From: Lagopus muta
Lineage: Eukaryota; Chordata; Aves; Galliformes; Phasianidae
DNA length: 64,000 bases
NCBI RefSeq assembly: GCF_023343835.1
Contig: NC_064437.1
Span: forward strand, 51,224,972 to 51,288,971
Direction of reading: 5' to 3'
Made by a program: the position numbers and the translations under genes
Part shown: piece after piece, positions 40,701 to 55,700 of the stretch
Layout: the number at the start of each line of letters is the position of its first letter
Numbering within the stretch: the stretch's first letter is position 1
Notes under the pieces: model-generated
Databases searched by the model: none
What the model saw: the letters and a program-made list of their open reading frames with translations, nothing else
What the model was told of the DNA's origin: nothing

Positions 40701-43700
40701 ACAGTAGTGTACGTGATCAGATTCCACTGAGTCAAAAGTAGAGTTTGTATGGCTGTTGATGTAAAAGTGGTATGCAAAACTTCTTTCCTGAGTTGAGATT
40801 TGCATGTACTGTGAATTGCTAATGTCTTAGTTTCTGTGAAAACTGGTTTATTTTCTGATAAAAATGTTAATGTTAAAAGTATTAATCAAATTAATGTTCA
40901 GTATGTAGGTTTTCATTTTGATCTGTTAAATAATTCATTCAGGTTGTGTTTATTTTACTTGTGAGTTCTGACATGCAGCAAAATAAATACAACGTATCTT
41001 CATTTATCAGCACAAGTAAAGGAATATTTCTGGAATCTTTAAGGTATTTAGCATCACTGAGACCATAAGTGAGCTAAGTAGTTATTTTCAGGCATATTCA
41101 TATTTGGCTTCAAAATAGGAAACCTTCATGATGGGATCCCTCAGCATACTTGCAGTAAATATTGCTTCCTTCAGATCAAATTTAGAAGGGCCAAAAGAAA
41201 ATGAGAAGTAATTTTAAACTGCATGTTTTACTTTCAACACTTTCTTCCAGCCCATTTGCTTACGTGGATCCCTTGCATTGTAACATGGCCTATTTATACC
41301 TTGAACTACTCAAAGACTCCCTCAACGAGTATGCATATGCAGCAGAACTAGCTGGCTTGAACTATGATCTCCAAAATACCATCTATGGGATGTATGTAAG
41401 TACCCATATCAAGGAAGAGATTAGAGACTTAAAGCTACTTCCACTCATCAACATTTTTATATTGATTTGGTGGAAGAACTTTTATTTAAAAAACAGCTTT
41501 TTCCATTGTGGGTCTAAGGCTGTTACTCCTTTTTGATCTTAATTATTAACCATCCTTTCTTTGATTTGAATTTTAAGTTGAATTTCGTTCAAAGTCTACA
41601 ACAATCTTTCCATTCATATTAAGCAAATTTTCTTCCTTTTCTTTTACGTCATTCATGAAATGCATTAGTTGTAAGATTTCTTCCTCCATCTAAAAGAAAG
41701 AAAAAAGCAATCTAATGCAAGTTTATATTTTTATTTCAGTTTGCCAGATATCTCTTAAAAACTTTCTGACTGATGGGGTAGAAGACCCCCTTTTCATGCT
41801 ATTATATAAATGATATACTTAAGCTTTCCTTTTCAAGAACTACTGGTCATGAGGCTGCATATACATACTCTTCAGTCATGTTTCTTCATCCATTACTTTG
41901 TCACTGCTTGAGGTATCAAAGCATTTCTTTTGTTTTTCTTTTTGTTAGTCGCTACATTTATGCTGATCCTCTCCATTGCAACATGACATACCTGTTTATC
42001 AGGTTGTTGAAGGATGATTTAAAAGAGTATACATATGCAGCACGCCTCTCAGGTTTGGTCTATGGCATTGCATCAGGAATGAATGCAATACTTGTAAGTA
42101 AGAAAGAAACACAGGAGGAAATGAAACAGCTTGTGAACTGTTTAGCTTGGAGAAAACATTTGACTTCTGCATTTCTAAATGAGGTGGTTAATGTTTTTTC
42201 CCTGGCGTATATATCATGAATTAAAGGCAAAGCGAAACAATGCATTTTAATCAGTGCTGAATGACCTCTTTGAGATTGCAGTGTCTTGTGAACACGTGTG
42301 CAGTGCAGCTGTTGCATTCTAGTTGCATTCATTTTTACTTGCTTGCATGGTAATCTTGAGAATACTATTGCTAGTTTCTACACGAAAAGATTAAAGTTTT
42401 TGAATGAGTCTTAGCTCTACAGATTTTGTCATAGTCTTCTAATTCTGCTGTAGTGAGCTGTGGAAATGGATGGTGCATGTGCTCACTAGAATTCAGTGCT
42501 GGACATTTTTGGCTTTTCTTTAGTGTGCATTTTTATTATACGTTTTATAACGTATTTTCAAGTGCTGACTATATTTACTTCAGAAATAACGATGATATGA
42601 TGTGTGGTTATTTCTTATTTATCTTCACCTCTGAGATTTATGGAAGAAGGTTTAAATAGTCTTCCTTGAAGTTCTGTTGAATGCTTTTGCTGACCATCAT
42701 TATATAACAAGATTTATTTTGAAATTTCCTGTATTATTTTCAAAATCTCTTTGTAAGAGAGTATATTGTCCTTGTATTTTCTGTATGAAAAAAAGTACAG
42801 TGTTTTTATCCCTGCAGTTTCTTTTTTTAGCCAACACAAATCTAATATCTCATTTCCTGGTAGCATTCACTTAAACTTCAAACACGATTATCTGTTCTCA
42901 GTCTCAAAGCTTGCTGATGCTTCATGGTCAGAGAAGGGGGGGGTAATCTTTCTTCATTTTTAGTCACAGTTTGGAATTATAGAGTTATTTTAAATGTGAG
43001 ATTTATTTATTTATTTAGGACAGGGACTTTTCATTCCTGTTCCTTAAAGACTATATTTTAAAATACTAAAATCAGTTCTTCTGTTATGGTATCAGGGAAT
43101 TTCCAGGATTATTTTCTATATATGAGAGATCTTTGTATTCAGTATGTATATCTGTACTGTGTTGATAACTTAAGCAGGGTTACATGCTACTAAGAAAAAT
43201 CACCTACATTTTTATAAAACAGGGTTCTCATGCTAATCTAGGATGTCAGTCTTTTGCCCTAAATCCATTTATCATAGCTTTTTTCTCAAATTCAGTGTTT
43301 ACGTGTGTTTCTGTAACTGCAGAAGAAAAGCTTTTTCCTAGTGAAAAGCAGGAATTGACCTGCATGTTTGGTTTTACCCTAATAATGATACTGTACTAAT
43401 CTAATTAAACTTCCTTTCCTACATACCAAATTTTGAAGCTGCTTTTTTTTTTTTTTTTTAAACCCAAAGGGTCTTCTAAAGCCCTTTTCAGTGGGCAAAA
43501 CTTTCTATGCCTTGATGGGATCATACAGTAATCTTTGTTTTATTTGTGTTTTTAATGACCTAACTTACTTTGTGAATGCTTTGCAGAAAATTTGTATGAT
43601 CAGATCTATAGCTCAGCACCATTGCTTATTATAAATTGCATAGTTCTTGGCAGGGCTTCCTTTCTAGGGCTTCTGCTTACTTCCACTTAAGTAAAATGTC

Positions 43701-46700
43701 TTGTTGCACAAAAATATAAACACGAAACAGGATTAAACATAGACTGGGGACAATTTCAGAAGGCTGTGAATCTAATTTCATTACTGGCATGCAAAACCTG
43801 GAGTAAAACCACTTCAGTACTCTGAGCTTGTTTACTAACTGAACTCAGTACTTATAAATGCGAAGTACCGTTATTCTGAGAACAACTTGGTTACATCATC
43901 TAGTTTTACATGGATTCTCTGCATTCATAACTCTTGGACAAATACACAAGATTTTATTGTTCATTGAGTCCTGTGAGATTCGATAGTTATTTTTTTATGT
44001 TATGCATTTAAAGCTAATTATGCACTTCTTTCATAGCTCTCTGTGAAAGGTTATAATGACAAGCAACATATCTTGCTCAAGAAGATCATTGAGAAAATGG
44101 CTACTTTTGAGATTGATGAAAAAAGATTTGAAATTATCAAGGAAGCGGTAAGCTACATGAAAAATTTACACCTTAGAATAATTTAATGTTTGACTTGAAC
44201 TGTAATCTTGCGGGCTAATTATCCATCTAGACAAAGTTAAATTCTGTCCCACTGGGACTCTAGAGGCTTTTTTCTTTTCTTTTTTTTTATATCTGTGAGT
44301 TTCCCATTGTATCTGTATTACATTCTTAGGTTAAAATAGCCTAGTGAATCTACTTTCAGTCAGTCTTTCTTGGAATTGGCTAAGAGATTGAAGCTTGCTT
44401 TGATAAGAGTAGAATTCAGGAAGGAGAAAAAAAAAATCACGTATATTGTTTTACAATTTAGAAAATCTTCAATGTGATCTAGACATAGCATGAAGGGGGA
44501 AGGGGAGTATTGAGATCTACAATATTTTTTTCTCACCAGAGGTGAAGAGGAGCTCTGCTCCTGGCCTAAGACCATTCAGTGCAGAAGTAATCAGTTGTTC
44601 AAGTACATGTTGTCTTCTGGAAACTGAACTTCCAAAATTGAATGACTGATTTCTATATATGGAATATAAATTAGGAGGTTGTAACTGGGTTTTACAAATG
44701 TGAAGCTAAAACAAGTCCATGCCCAACAACAAAACAAAAAAAACCCCCAAACCCACGGGTCTGTGAATGATCTGCTTGGGGTGATTTTCTTTTATTTCAA
44801 GATGTTTCTGTATTTATGGTCCACTTAAGCTTTGTGTCTGTATTTACGCATGTTTTGTAGATTTCATTGCACAGACAATTTGTATAAAATAAGGACAGAT
44901 TAGAGAGGTAACAGCTTTCTTCTGTTTGGAACAGAAAGGGATGTGTCCTCAGCAACTTAACAGTTGCTCTTTCTCACCGGTGTGATCTGAAATGAACTTC
45001 TCTGCTGTAATGGATACGATATGCTAATTAGCATCTCTGTAGAACCAGATTTCAGCTTGCTGAAACTATTAGTTTCTGTTTTCAATTCTTCTCCAGGAGA
45101 AAAAAGGTTTTATTTTGCAAAGGACTGGGAAAGTTCCTTTGTGGCGGGCTCACTGATTATTCTCTTGTATTTTATCCAAGCTAAGAATGCAAAGAATTTC
45201 CTACATGAATCTACATTTTTCCCTATGCTCAAATGGTTAGAAAAAAACCTTGTCTCCTAGCTTGTTTGCTTTTTTTCCCCACTGAGCAAATATCATAGAA
45301 TGTATGTTTCCTACTTACATCAACTTCATCTTGATGTTTATTTAGGATTAGAATATAACAATTTTACTGAGAAATTTGGTTTCATTCTAGTACAGGCAAC
45401 ATTATAATAACTACTTAATCTGTAGCCTCATGATATTACTTTATTACTAAAATGACTTAAACCAATTTTAAAACTGCTAACAGGCAAGAGACAGTTGTTG
45501 ACATTCAGAATGTACTTACTTGATGATACACGAAGTTGAAAGGACAGAGTTAATATTTCATGTGTAGGAATGGAGCTCTGTAATTTGAACTTAAAATTGT
45601 TTTGTTTCAGTACATGAGATCACTTAACAACTTCAGGGCTGAACAGCCTCACCAGCATGCAATGTATTACCTGCGACTCCTGATGACAGAAGTTGCTTGG
45701 ACCAAAGATGAATTAAAAGAAGCTCTTGATGGTAATGCTCTGCCAATTTTAAAGTTTGTTTTTGTTTGTTTGTTTAATTTTTTTTTTTTTCTTATGGAAG
45801 ATGGCTCCAATTTCTGGGAAGTTCAATAGGTCATCCAAACAAACGTACAAAGGTACGGACCCAGTTTGATCTGACTCTGCCATTAATCTGATGCAGCTTC
45901 TTGCCAGTGCTAAGGTAGCCCATTTTGTGGATATGAGCCTGAGTGTGGCATAACCAGCACTGAATTCATTTGGACTCCAGCTGACACCTTGCAGATACAT
46001 TGGAATGTATCAGCTGTATTGTACTTCCCAACACACATTTTCATTTCTGTAGAAAATAATTTAAAAAAAAAAAAAGGTTAAGAATAAAGAAGACAGTGGT
46101 TGTTAACAAAAAGCAAGTGCCCTCACTATGTGGGGAGAAGAAGAAATTACAACTTACAAGATTTAAGAACTTAACATTCAGATGTGATGATATGATTCAG
46201 AATTCACATTCTTACTTATCGGACTGGCACATACCATACTGTCTGAAGGTCTGGTGCTTAACATTGCTTCATTAGATGCCTGAAGCCAGCTGCACAGAGG
46301 TGCAGGAGTTTTTCCTTGGATTACTCCAAGATAGAAATGCAGATGTTTAGCTGTATGGTCTCTTGAATGATTGCAGGCACCTTAGAGATTGTGGAGTCCA
46401 TGTGAAAGCTAATGCCAGTTTTCATGGCAGTGAGTTCAGCTTAATGACGGTTGAATTTCAAAGCCAAACAGATGTTGTGTTTCTTTTCTAAGTCATCTTT
46501 ACAAAATTACTTTTACTCTATTCAGCATAAGAATGTTTAAAAAGAATGCTGGAGTGGAATGCTGTCTGCTTAGCACTGCAGGAAATCTGCTTGAAATACA
46601 GGGAATTCACGTCTGATTTTATTTTCCTCACATCCTCTCTCCTTCAAAGCAATTTATCTTTTTTTTGTCTATAGACTTATTAATAGTGCTTATTAATAGT

Positions 46701-49700
46701 GCAAGTTAAGATTAGGATTATGCAACAATAAAAGGACCATGTGCTCTTCCAAAGGTTTTGTAATGCACATTTAAGATAAAAAGAGGTAGGGGTTCATGTA
46801 GAGTCAGGGAATTAACAACGTATTTGTCAGCTTTAGGAGGAACCTCTCATCCACTCTTCCAATCCTCTCTCATTCCATTGATTCTGTATGTTGTGTTTTG
46901 GTTTATATATGAAAACTGCTTTACAAAGGTAGGCTAACATAGCATCAAAACACTATTTCAGTTCATTTTTTTTTTTTTTTTTAGTCAAGATGGTGAATGT
47001 ACAGTGTGTTTCTCAAGCATTACAAATTGCATTTTTCTTATTTAGTTAATAGCTTTATTTTGGAACACCACCTAAATGATTACTACTATTTTCTCTGGAG
47101 AATGAATGTTTGCTTGGAATGACTGGAAAGAAGACTTCAGAAGGCTCTTTTTTTTTTTTTTTTTTTTCCTTCTCTTTTTGGAATCTGGGTCAGACGATAC
47201 ATGAATTCTAAGCAAAGCAAGCTATATGATGAGCACTGCTATTTAGACCTGGAAGCTTTCCAGGGTTGCATTTGTAAGGAGAGATTCAGGTTTTTTTATG
47301 ACAATGTCTTTTTGCTCCTGTAAGAAATATACCACATCTAGAAATGAATTAGGTATTTCTTAATGTAGAAATGCAGGTAATTGATTTAACTATCCTGATA
47401 TCTATTCTAGATGTCACTCTTCCCCGCCTCAAGGCCTTTATATCTCAACTGTTGTCACGGTTACACATTGAAGCTCTTCTCCATGGCAATATAACTAAAC
47501 AGGTTGGTGTGATACTTTCTTTAATAACACAGTTTTTATTTAAAAGTAGCATTAAAAATGAAAGGCTAGTTTAACCTTCTCATATCTTAAAGCAGCTTTG
47601 TCTACATAATTTTTGTTTACATAATTTGACGTACTTCTTTTTTTTCTTTATGGGACAATCATGGTGTCATTTTTTCCACTTCTGATTTATTAGGCTGTGT
47701 GCTCCCTTGTATTGCTCTTGGAAATTTAATAAAAAAACAGCTTAGATCTAAATATTTTAAAGTCTGTGCTACATGTTATTGCTGTAATGTGATCAAGCTG
47801 CATAAAGAATGCTGCAGATCCAGCTATTCCATTTGTAAGTACCAGGCTAACTAACAAAGCTTCAAGAATCCATGATTCTGCTAAATGAATTGCTTTGTAT
47901 GAAGCTGAGCAGGAATGTTAGTCCATAAAAAATAGCCCTCTGCTATCAGTTGTGTCTTTGGGAGTAAAAAACAGAAAATGTTTCTTTTGTCTTCAGCAAA
48001 AAAAGTTACAGTTGTAATTTGTGTCGGAAATTTAACCAAGTACTTGAAAGTATGTACAAAACCAACGCCCAATATCTTTCTTATACGTAAAGCATATACG
48101 TTTTTACTTTCTATGTGGAAGACTGGCATAGCAGTATTTCTCACAAGATGTTGTTATAGTAGCTCTGTGATGTTTCACTAGCAGGAGATGTTACAAAACA
48201 CTGCTAGTGACTACTGAATGCATGTAGCACTTGGTTAATAACAAGGGAAAAAATAAAGTTTTTTTCCCTTCCTCATTTTAACACACTTGTATATGGAAGT
48301 CCTTGTGTTTTCTCTTCAAGGCTGCACTAGGAATTATGCAAATGGTTGAGGACACTCTTATTGAGCACGCTCATACAAAGCCACTCCTTCCCAGTCAGCT
48401 AGTGAGATACAGAGAAGTGCAACTTCCTGACAGTAAGTTAAATGGTTACTTCAAATTTTTTCGTTGTACATTAAATCAAGGTTCTTGGTCTGCTAATGGC
48501 ACTTTAAGATGAATAATACTCTCTGTTGCTTGGACTTTGTTTCAAAATCAGATTTATTTCAAATTATTTTAAACTGCAGATGTAGCAAATTAGGCTGTAG
48601 TTTTATGTAAGTAAAATTATACACAAATATATACATATATTTTTGTATATTTGATTTCATTTTTAATTCATGTGCATAAATTGACCTTCAGTCTTAATTC
48701 ACTCTGTATGCTTTATGGAAATAAAATCTCTCACGTTGTACATTACGTGTAGAAGACATATTTGAGAAAGCAGCATTCTTTGAGCACTTCCAGGTATTAA
48801 GTGAACATTCAGTGAAGGATTGTCCAAAAAACTCCTTTTATTTGGAAAAATAAAAGCTTTACACAAGAATATATTCTTTATTTCTGATATCTTTTCTTCT
48901 CATAGTGCTTTTATGACTTTACTTCTATTGTGTGGAAAATGTTACATTTAAGAAATGAGCTTCAAGGAATTCTTGGGAGCTACACAGGAATGATGACATT
49001 TTTGGCTAAGCAGCCAAAATCAATTACCCATAGCTGATCCGTTGTTACTAAATTATTTTTAATATTCACAGAATGTTTATGATGTTTATGTTTGTCTTTA
49101 GAAACTGCATTCCAGGCAATGCAGTTTTGGAACTTCAGTTCCAAACTACTTGCTTGAGAAACAGCAAGCTTCTACTTACCTTCTGATGTGTTCAAGCTAT
49201 GTCATCTTGATGTATTAAAATAATGTTTTCTTTTCCTGTTACTTGAAAACCGTGCATGATCTGTTAGTGGAAATTCTGCTTTAAAAGTCCTGAAGCATTT
49301 ATTTTAATTGAATTCCACAAGTGATAGCCATTTTTAATACTGGACAATAAAAATATATGCTTTCTAAGTAAATAATATGTATTTACCTAAACTGTAATCT
49401 AACTGTTTTATGTTTGTCTTTTAGGGGGATGGTTTGTGTATCAACAGAGAAATGAAGTACATAACAATTGTGGCATTGAAATATATTACCAGACAGATAT
49501 GCAGAGCACTTCTGAGAATATGTTTTTGGAGCTCTTTTGTCAAATTATCTCAGAACCATGCTTCAATACTCTGCGCACTAAGGAACAATTAGGTAAGTAT
49601 TCCCATAGTGATTATTGTCTGTATAAACCCAGGCATGCATATTCACACACTTGCATGAGACATGATGAGGTGTTCTTTCCCTGATCAGTGAATGCCATTT

Positions 49701-52700
49701 AAAGGACAAATGGTAAATGCAAATCATTTTAACTGCTGATGACTCAAAGGAATGTTACTGTTCACACATTCTAAACTGAGAATAAGCAAGCCTAATTCTT
49801 AACATTAGTCTTAAATATCTGAAATCCTCCCTAGTTTAAAAACAACAACAACAGAACAACTGTGCAGAATTTTTACCAGAAGGAGATAAGATCAATTCCT
49901 AAATTTTAGATCTTCTTAAAGAATCAGCAGCAGTTTAGTCTTTTCTGCTTGTGATCCTACTTCCGAGTGGAAGGATTTACAACCTCTAGCTTAGGAATAC
50001 AGCTGTGTGGGTAATGGTAAGCTGCAGTACTAACGAAGTAGTATTAACATGCATTTCAGGTGTGTTAAGAATACAGCTGTCCACTAGGAAGAACAAACAA
50101 TCGTTATCTGAACCAGTAAGTCTAAAAACTGGTCAGGCTATTCCATATTGGATAACTGAAAGAGACAAGGACTTGCATCACAGTTTGCAGGATTGAAATA
50201 TTAATAAGTAATACCATCAGATTTTTAGGGTTTGTTTGTTTGTTTAGGATTTTATTTTTTTTTCAAAGGTGAAAGGCAGAGGGATGTTTCAGTATAATGA
50301 CTGAATGGAAAAAGAACATCAGTACCATTACAGAGTTATGAATTACCAGGGAGATTGGGCAAGATTAGATTTCTTGTAAGCTGCTAGAAGAATCTCACGC
50401 ATCATATCAGTCTAGATATCTCTTGAAAGTAGGGCAGGACCCAGGTGGTTTAGCCAGTTTTTGGAATGTGTTGGTGGCAGGTTTCTTACAGAAGTTGGAG
50501 ATAACTGTTAAAAAGAATGTGGGGGAAATCAGTGAGGAAGAACTATGCGCGCATGTCAGTACAGAAACAACCAGTGTGGCGTGATTGCCAAAGGAGGGAG
50601 TTTACAAGACTTAGGAGGAAAGACAGCAGAAATACCAGCAAGAATCAGTAAACTCAATGAAATTGTTAGTAAGATCTCTGAGAAAGCTAAGGGAGAAAGA
50701 CTGATAACTCTTGACATTCTATTAGACAGTAGAGAAAGTATCTGGCACTCATTCAATAAATACTTCAGCAGTACAAGAAAAACAAAGGAAGGGAAAAGTA
50801 GTAGCTTTTTGAAGAGTTCAAGTATGATGAATTCTGTATTTCAAAAGCAAAATACTAGATACCTGGAACTAGAAATTGTAATTGAGAATTTTCAAATGGT
50901 AAGTGTGGTACTGGAAAAAAAAAAAAAAAAGATACTAAGTGTTAAACATTTCTTTTGGAAATAAAAGGGCAAGAAAATTACAGATCTGTCAGTTTCATTC
51001 TAATTCCTGGAATGCTATCAAACCAGTTGCAAACTCATAGAAAACAACTGAGAAACGATTACTAGGCAAAGTGGTGTCAAAGTAACTTTTTTTTTTAAAT
51101 ACTTTGCCTGCCTGACTGGGTGGTAATGGCACTGTTGTGGATCTCACCTCGATAGTATGAAAGAGGTGTAACATTCACAAGCAAGCTGAAGAGAGCACCT
51201 AAATTCAAAAAGCTTCATGTTTGGATGGAAAGTTGTGATCAGAAAATTAATAAGAATGGTTCTCTATTCATCCAGTGTCATCCAGTGTTACTTAGGATTT
51301 AAAATGTACTCAATAGAAGAGTTTAGGCTTACTAAATCTTCAGATTTCTAAGATGGAAGAAGAGGCAAGTGTGTGGGAAGACAGAATTAGAATTCAAACT
51401 CAGTTTGACATTTTGAAAATATGGCTTGAATACAGATTAGATGCAGTTGGGAATGTTTTGGCAGGAGTAACAGAAAACAACTGGCTGCGTAGCAGTTATG
51501 TAGAAAACAATCACTAGGTTACTGTGGATCAGATGTAAAACATATATGAACTGTGTCAAGCTGCTGTTTCAAAGAAAAACTGGGATAGATAAAAAGAGCT
51601 TCCAAGATTCACAATATTTCTGTGCTCTTCAAATAAGGATTTTGAAATACTATGTCCAGTTTTGATGAAGAATCAAGGAATGATTAGAGAGCTATAAAAC
51701 AACATCTACAAGACTGAAACGTGACAGATTTGTTACAAAAAGGGGAGTAAGACTAAAGAAAGGGTTATGTTCCTTAGGAAGGGCTCAGATAAGGTAAAGC
51801 TGCAAGTAGAAATGAAAGGATTAGTTTCCTTATATCAAATTGTTAGGATACAAGAAATAGTGCAAAGTGAATTCGGATCAGACTTTATGGAAAAATAATA
51901 AGTTCCTGGTGTCGAGTCCAATTAAGCACTATAGTACAACTTGGTTTCTGATTACCTAATACCAATGACAAATTTTCTTTTCTTTGTTAGTATGCTTCCT
52001 TTCTTCCACGTCCCTATCAAAATTGCCATGTTTTGCATACTTAATGCTTGAACAAGGGATTTCTTTAAATCTGTTACTGTTCTTGTTTTGCTAAGGTTAC
52101 ATTGTGTTCAGTGGTCCACGTCGGGCAAACGGCATACAGGGTCTACGATTTATTATCCAATCTGAAAAGCCACCACATTATTTAGAAAGCAGAGTTGAAG
52201 CGTTCTTAAAGACTATGGAGAAATGTATAGAAGATATGACAGAAGAGGCTTTCCAAAAACACATCCAAGCTTTAGCAATTCGTCGTCTAGACAAACCAAA
52301 GAAGCTGTCTGCAGAATGTGCTAAATACTGGGGAGAAATAATTTCTCAGCAGTATAACTTTGACAGAGGTAAGAAAGATTATTATTCCCTTAAATTCCAA
52401 TGCTGTAGTTTAGATATGTTTGTAGTCTATGCATAATTTCTATATATTTTTTTGTGATTTCAGTCCTGTAGGCTACATTTCTTCATTCTGAGCTGAGAAA
52501 AGTATCTCATTTGTGCAGCCCATGCTGTCAGCAGTAGAGCCTTTAGTAATAGAGGATAATCCTGCTTCCTGGTGTTTACTATATGACAGGGACAACAAGT
52601 ATTTCACTGACCTTCAGTTCTTTCCTTTAAGCCTCTGTGAGACGAGGAGTAGGTCAAGGATTGGAAGTGGCTTGGATGCAATTGTTGATGTTGTATAAGC

Positions 52701-55700
52701 TTAACTTTCTTTCTGTGATGTTCAAACACCTGTATTACGTATGTGCCTAACATTTGACTGAGATGTGTTCAAATGCACTTTGACATTCCTGACAGTGTAG
52801 ACATGAATTCGAATCCTGCTTACACTGTGCAGTTCTGTCGTGAGAATGAGACAAAATCAACAACAGTGGCAACAACAGACTTAGCCAACACGTGACCTGT
52901 CTCAACTTAGAGTAGGCCTAGTAGAAACGTGAATTATTCTTTTAAGCCACAATGCTTGGATGGTTATAAGCTTCTAGAAGGTTGATTGAAATCCAGCTTC
53001 TGCTGTTCTTACTGAAAATGGACAGGCAGTTTTTTACAGTAATATCATAATACTGTGATCCTACGTGCTGCTGAAGTTGTATTTTCCCTTTTTTATCAGT
53101 GTTGGAAAATTTTAAATCCTAAATACCTAGATATATAAGTAATATTCTGAGTTAGCTTTTATTTTCTGTCACTAAATGATATATTTTGAAACAGATCTAA
53201 TTTGATTTTCTACAATAAATACATGTCTTTTTTTTCCTAAAAGGTGATGGATAGAATTTTTAAATCTAGTTTTTATTTAGCTCGTTATATGCTTTCTAAA
53301 ATGTCTTCTGTGAAGAAAGAAATCAATGCTTAAATGATTTTAGTTTCTTAACTTTAAAAAATACTTACAGATTTAGATATAGATCAGCCTTTCATCACAT
53401 TTTCATGTCTCAACTCTTACTTAAAGCTATAATTTTCCATCTCTCATGCATAATATGCTGCCTACATAAGACTCACTCTGTATCGTGACTTCTCTTTTGC
53501 TTTACATGCAGAGTGTCAGCCTTTCATAGCAAGTTTTTTTTTTTTTTTTGTTATACTAACTGAACTGTTGTAATAATGAAAAATTTCAAATTGTTGTCTG
53601 GCTTGGTTTTGAGAGAATGAGAGATACTGACAAGATTTCATGGCTGAGTTTAAGGACTGGTGTGAGAACTTGAGTACTTTTTTGTGTCTGAAATAATGCA
53701 TTTTTTCTCTGCTTTAAGTCTTGCTGTTTTTACCCTACTTGGATCCATCTTCTCTCTCTAGAATTTCTTACTGTTAACTGTAGCCATATCTTTCACATCT
53801 GAATTCCACTAAACTTACTATTTTGCTTGAGTATCTTTAATTCCCTTCTGCCCGCTGGGAATTTGATTTCATTAAATGATTCTCAAATGACTATATTTGT
53901 CAAAGCAGAAATGCGTATTCCAGCCTGAAGAAGTGAAAAAGTTTTTTAGGTTTTAACATTATTATTACTTCTGCTGTTTTACATCAGACTTTAAAATACT
54001 GTCATCATCATGTTTTGCTGATTTTTTTGAATTTCCTCCCTTCAGAACTTCGTATGAACTACTTCCTGTATGCTTCACCAACATATTAGCTGCGTATTCT
54101 TTCACACACTTTCCTTTCTTGACCTATCTGCTAATCCTAAGAAATGCAAGCATACCTATAACAAAAACACTCATTCTTGAGTGATATTAAATTTCTAGTT
54201 CATTACAATTGAGTTTATGTATTCTGATGTAGCTACTGAGACACACTTGTCATCAAATATCTGAAAGGTGGTTGTTCCTTAAGAAATATGATTTAGGCTG
54301 TCACTCTTCTTCATGTTTATTTTCAGAAATTCATGCCATCTTTCCTAACTGTTAATAAAAACTCTGCAATCAGTTTGCATTAGAAATAGGTAACACTGAT
54401 GTGAAGATGACATAGAAAAGTAGACGCATTTTTTTTAGCTACTGGATAATATACAATGCAGTCAGTATTCTTCAAGCGTGCATTTTTTTTTTAGTAAGTC
54501 CAATCACAAAGGATGTTAGTTAAAGTATAATTTTTTTCCAAGCTTCCATTGACACTTTTAGTGGTACAAGTGTTAGCTTTTAAGTTAAGAATGAAAAGCA
54601 TATCACTTGCAGTTAATTGCAGGAAAGAATAAATACTTAGAATTAGTGTGCCAGCTGTGATTTGCAGACTTGTTCTAATTTTTACTATTGTGCAGATAAC
54701 ATTGAAGTGGCATATCTCAAGACCCTGACCAAGGATGATATCATACAGTTCTACAAGGTAAGTTAGTCATGTAGTTTAATACTATTTGGAAATTCAGTTC
54801 AAAATTGTTTCACTTTTGTAATCTATCTGTGTTTATCCATTTCGCTACCAGGGTCATTCTTGCATTAGCTTGTATCTGTGCTAGAGATCCAATCTTACTG
54901 CTTTGAGCAGTAGATGACAGTGAACCCTAACATGTGTTTTTCATAGTATGGTGGCATGGGTGAAGAAGCACAGCAAACATAAACTTGGAAAATGGAATTC
55001 CAGTAGCTTGATAACTTCAGCAAGTATGCATGTTCTGTGTTTGTGGGAATTGATACTTTTTTACTTACAGTAATGCTCAATAAATGATTAACCAGTACTC
55101 CAGAGTAGAAATAATTCTAGATTGGTGAGCTAATCCTGAGTTTAATAACTGTGCTCAGGGTGATGTACTTCTGAAAGTTTTGCTAGGGTTTTAGGTGGTA
55201 ATCCTGATACTTTGATAGTTTATAGCTGAATTTGCTACTTCCAGGGTTTTTGTTGGTTGTTTTATGTTTGAATGGTTTGAGTCCCAAGTAGTACATGAAT
55301 TTTGTAAACAACTTGATTCTAAAATGATTCAAGGTATGGACTACCTTTAATAATGCTTTAAGGGATGTCTCAAAATTCACCTTCATGTTAAAGCTTAAAT
55401 TAAAATGTAAATGCTGTCGTTCTTTTAGAGATTATATATTTGTGATGGATACTTTCCACAACTGAACTAATTGATATTGTTTACTCTAGGTGTTGTTGGC
55501 AATTGATGCTCCCAGAAGACACAAGGTTTCAGTACACGTCCTTGCAAGGGAAATGGATTCCTGTAAGTACTGTGCTGAATATAGTATTTAATCAATTTGT
55601 GTTCAAGCAAGTCCTAGCTAAAAATACTCTTGTCGTGTTATACAAATGTACTTCAAGAAAAATCCAGCTTTGGAGATTGCATACGTTGGAAAGGAAAAAG

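Noticed and set aside
41251..42093. 15b as a decayed pseudo-exon
   Set aside because: The frame is open, length and phase match 15a exactly, splice sites are good, and a human counterpart is known; random decay would not keep all of these.
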